Assembly: GCA_963977425.1 (NCBI GenBank) | Contig: CAXBOO010000008.1 | Location: 24,504-88,503 of the forward strand | Direction of reading: 5' to 3' | Length of the DNA stretch: 64,000 nt | Source of the DNA: CAXBOO01 sp963977425 | GTDB taxonomy: Bacteria > Bacteroidota > Bacteroidia > Flavobacteriales_D > Luteibaculaceae | Shown: positions 63,990-64,000 of the stretch, one piece after another | How the letters are laid out: the number at the start of each line of letters is the position of its first letter | Position numbering within the stretch: the stretch's first letter is position 1 | Made by a program: the position numbers and the translations under genes | Notes under the pieces: generated by a model | Told to the model about the DNA's origin: nothing | The model's database searches: none | Seen by the model: the letters and a program-made list of their open reading frames with translations, nothing else

Positions 63990-64000
63990 GTTCTCGATAC
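63990..64000. repeat. 168-bp palindromic repeat element, start of copy 3 (cut by window end)
   Basis: GTTCTCGATAC recurs as the last 11 bases, 29 bases after copy 2. The starts are 206 and 197 bases apart. The rest lies outside the window. Confidence 0.6.

Noticed and set aside
63587..64000. CRISPR-like array in the terminal repeats
   Set aside because: The repeated unit is 168 bases, not 24-48, spacers are similar in length but only two, and the unit is palindromic and imperfectly conserved.

Overview
The window reads as a chromosomal segment of an AT-rich member of the Bacteroidota, most likely close to Flavobacteriales; the family cannot be fixed from the sequence alone. The evidence is: two giant surface proteins ending in the type IX secretion type B (gliding-motility-associated) C-terminal domain, a further T9SS-type secreted protein, a carboxypeptidase-regulatory-domain TonB-dependent receptor, promoters of the TTG / TAnnTTTG type seen only in this phylum, almost no Shine-Dalgarno sequences, and a parE-parC topoisomerase IV pair, RibBA fusion, PurK-PurE pair and TamB/TsaD arrangement typical of the group. 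No phage, transposase, integrase, CRISPR array or plasmid gene was seen; most of the window is ordinary core genome.

Layout. 1-5300: end of a probable M23 peptidase gene, a small exported regulatory-domain protein, a TonB-dependent receptor and an LTA-synthase-type sulfatase-fold membrane enzyme, all tightly packed on the plus strand. 5300-20500: housekeeping metabolism and RNA modification (rocD, rlmD, a TPMT-like methyltransferase, a phosphoribosyltransferase, aroK, a GNAT-like protein, tRNA-Lys, a membrane-anchored CxxCH protein, a YdeI-like protein, a lipoprotein, SixA-like phosphatase, ilvE, recQ, an RlmI-like methyltransferase, a MATE exporter, fmt, HU). 20500-31300: trmH, a polyamine operon with a fused SpeD-SpeE and a ureohydrolase, pdxH, YqgE/AlgH, a class IV aminotransferase, a GmhB-like HAD phosphatase coupled to a rhomboid protease, pepD and an FUSC membrane protein. 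31500-38600: tRNA-Met, a START-like protein, purK-purE, then an envelope operon (unknown exported protein, LptF/G-like permease, glycosyltransferase) and ribBA. 38500-51600: TamB and TsaD facing away from each other, a secreted choice-of-anchor-B protein, parE-parC, a GNAT enzyme, a group III truncated haemoglobin and a DUF4442 protein. 51860-63520: two tandem paralogous giant surface proteins made of repeated modules. 63540-64000: a terminator followed by a tandem series of 168-bp palindromic elements that runs off the window.

How the parts work together. The surface proteins, the choice-of-anchor-B protein, the TonB receptor, TamB, the LptF/G permease and the LTA-synthase-like enzyme are all envelope functions, but the T9SS machinery itself is not in this window. 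The strongest candidates for further work are the modular expansion in the giant proteins with their 73-residue two-cysteine repeat, the 168-bp terminal repeat elements beside them, the fused SpeD-SpeE plus ureohydrolase operon, the membrane-anchored cytochrome-c'-like protein, and the unknown exported protein translationally coupled to the LptF/G permease. I did not see a clear-cut new defence, mobile or secretion system.
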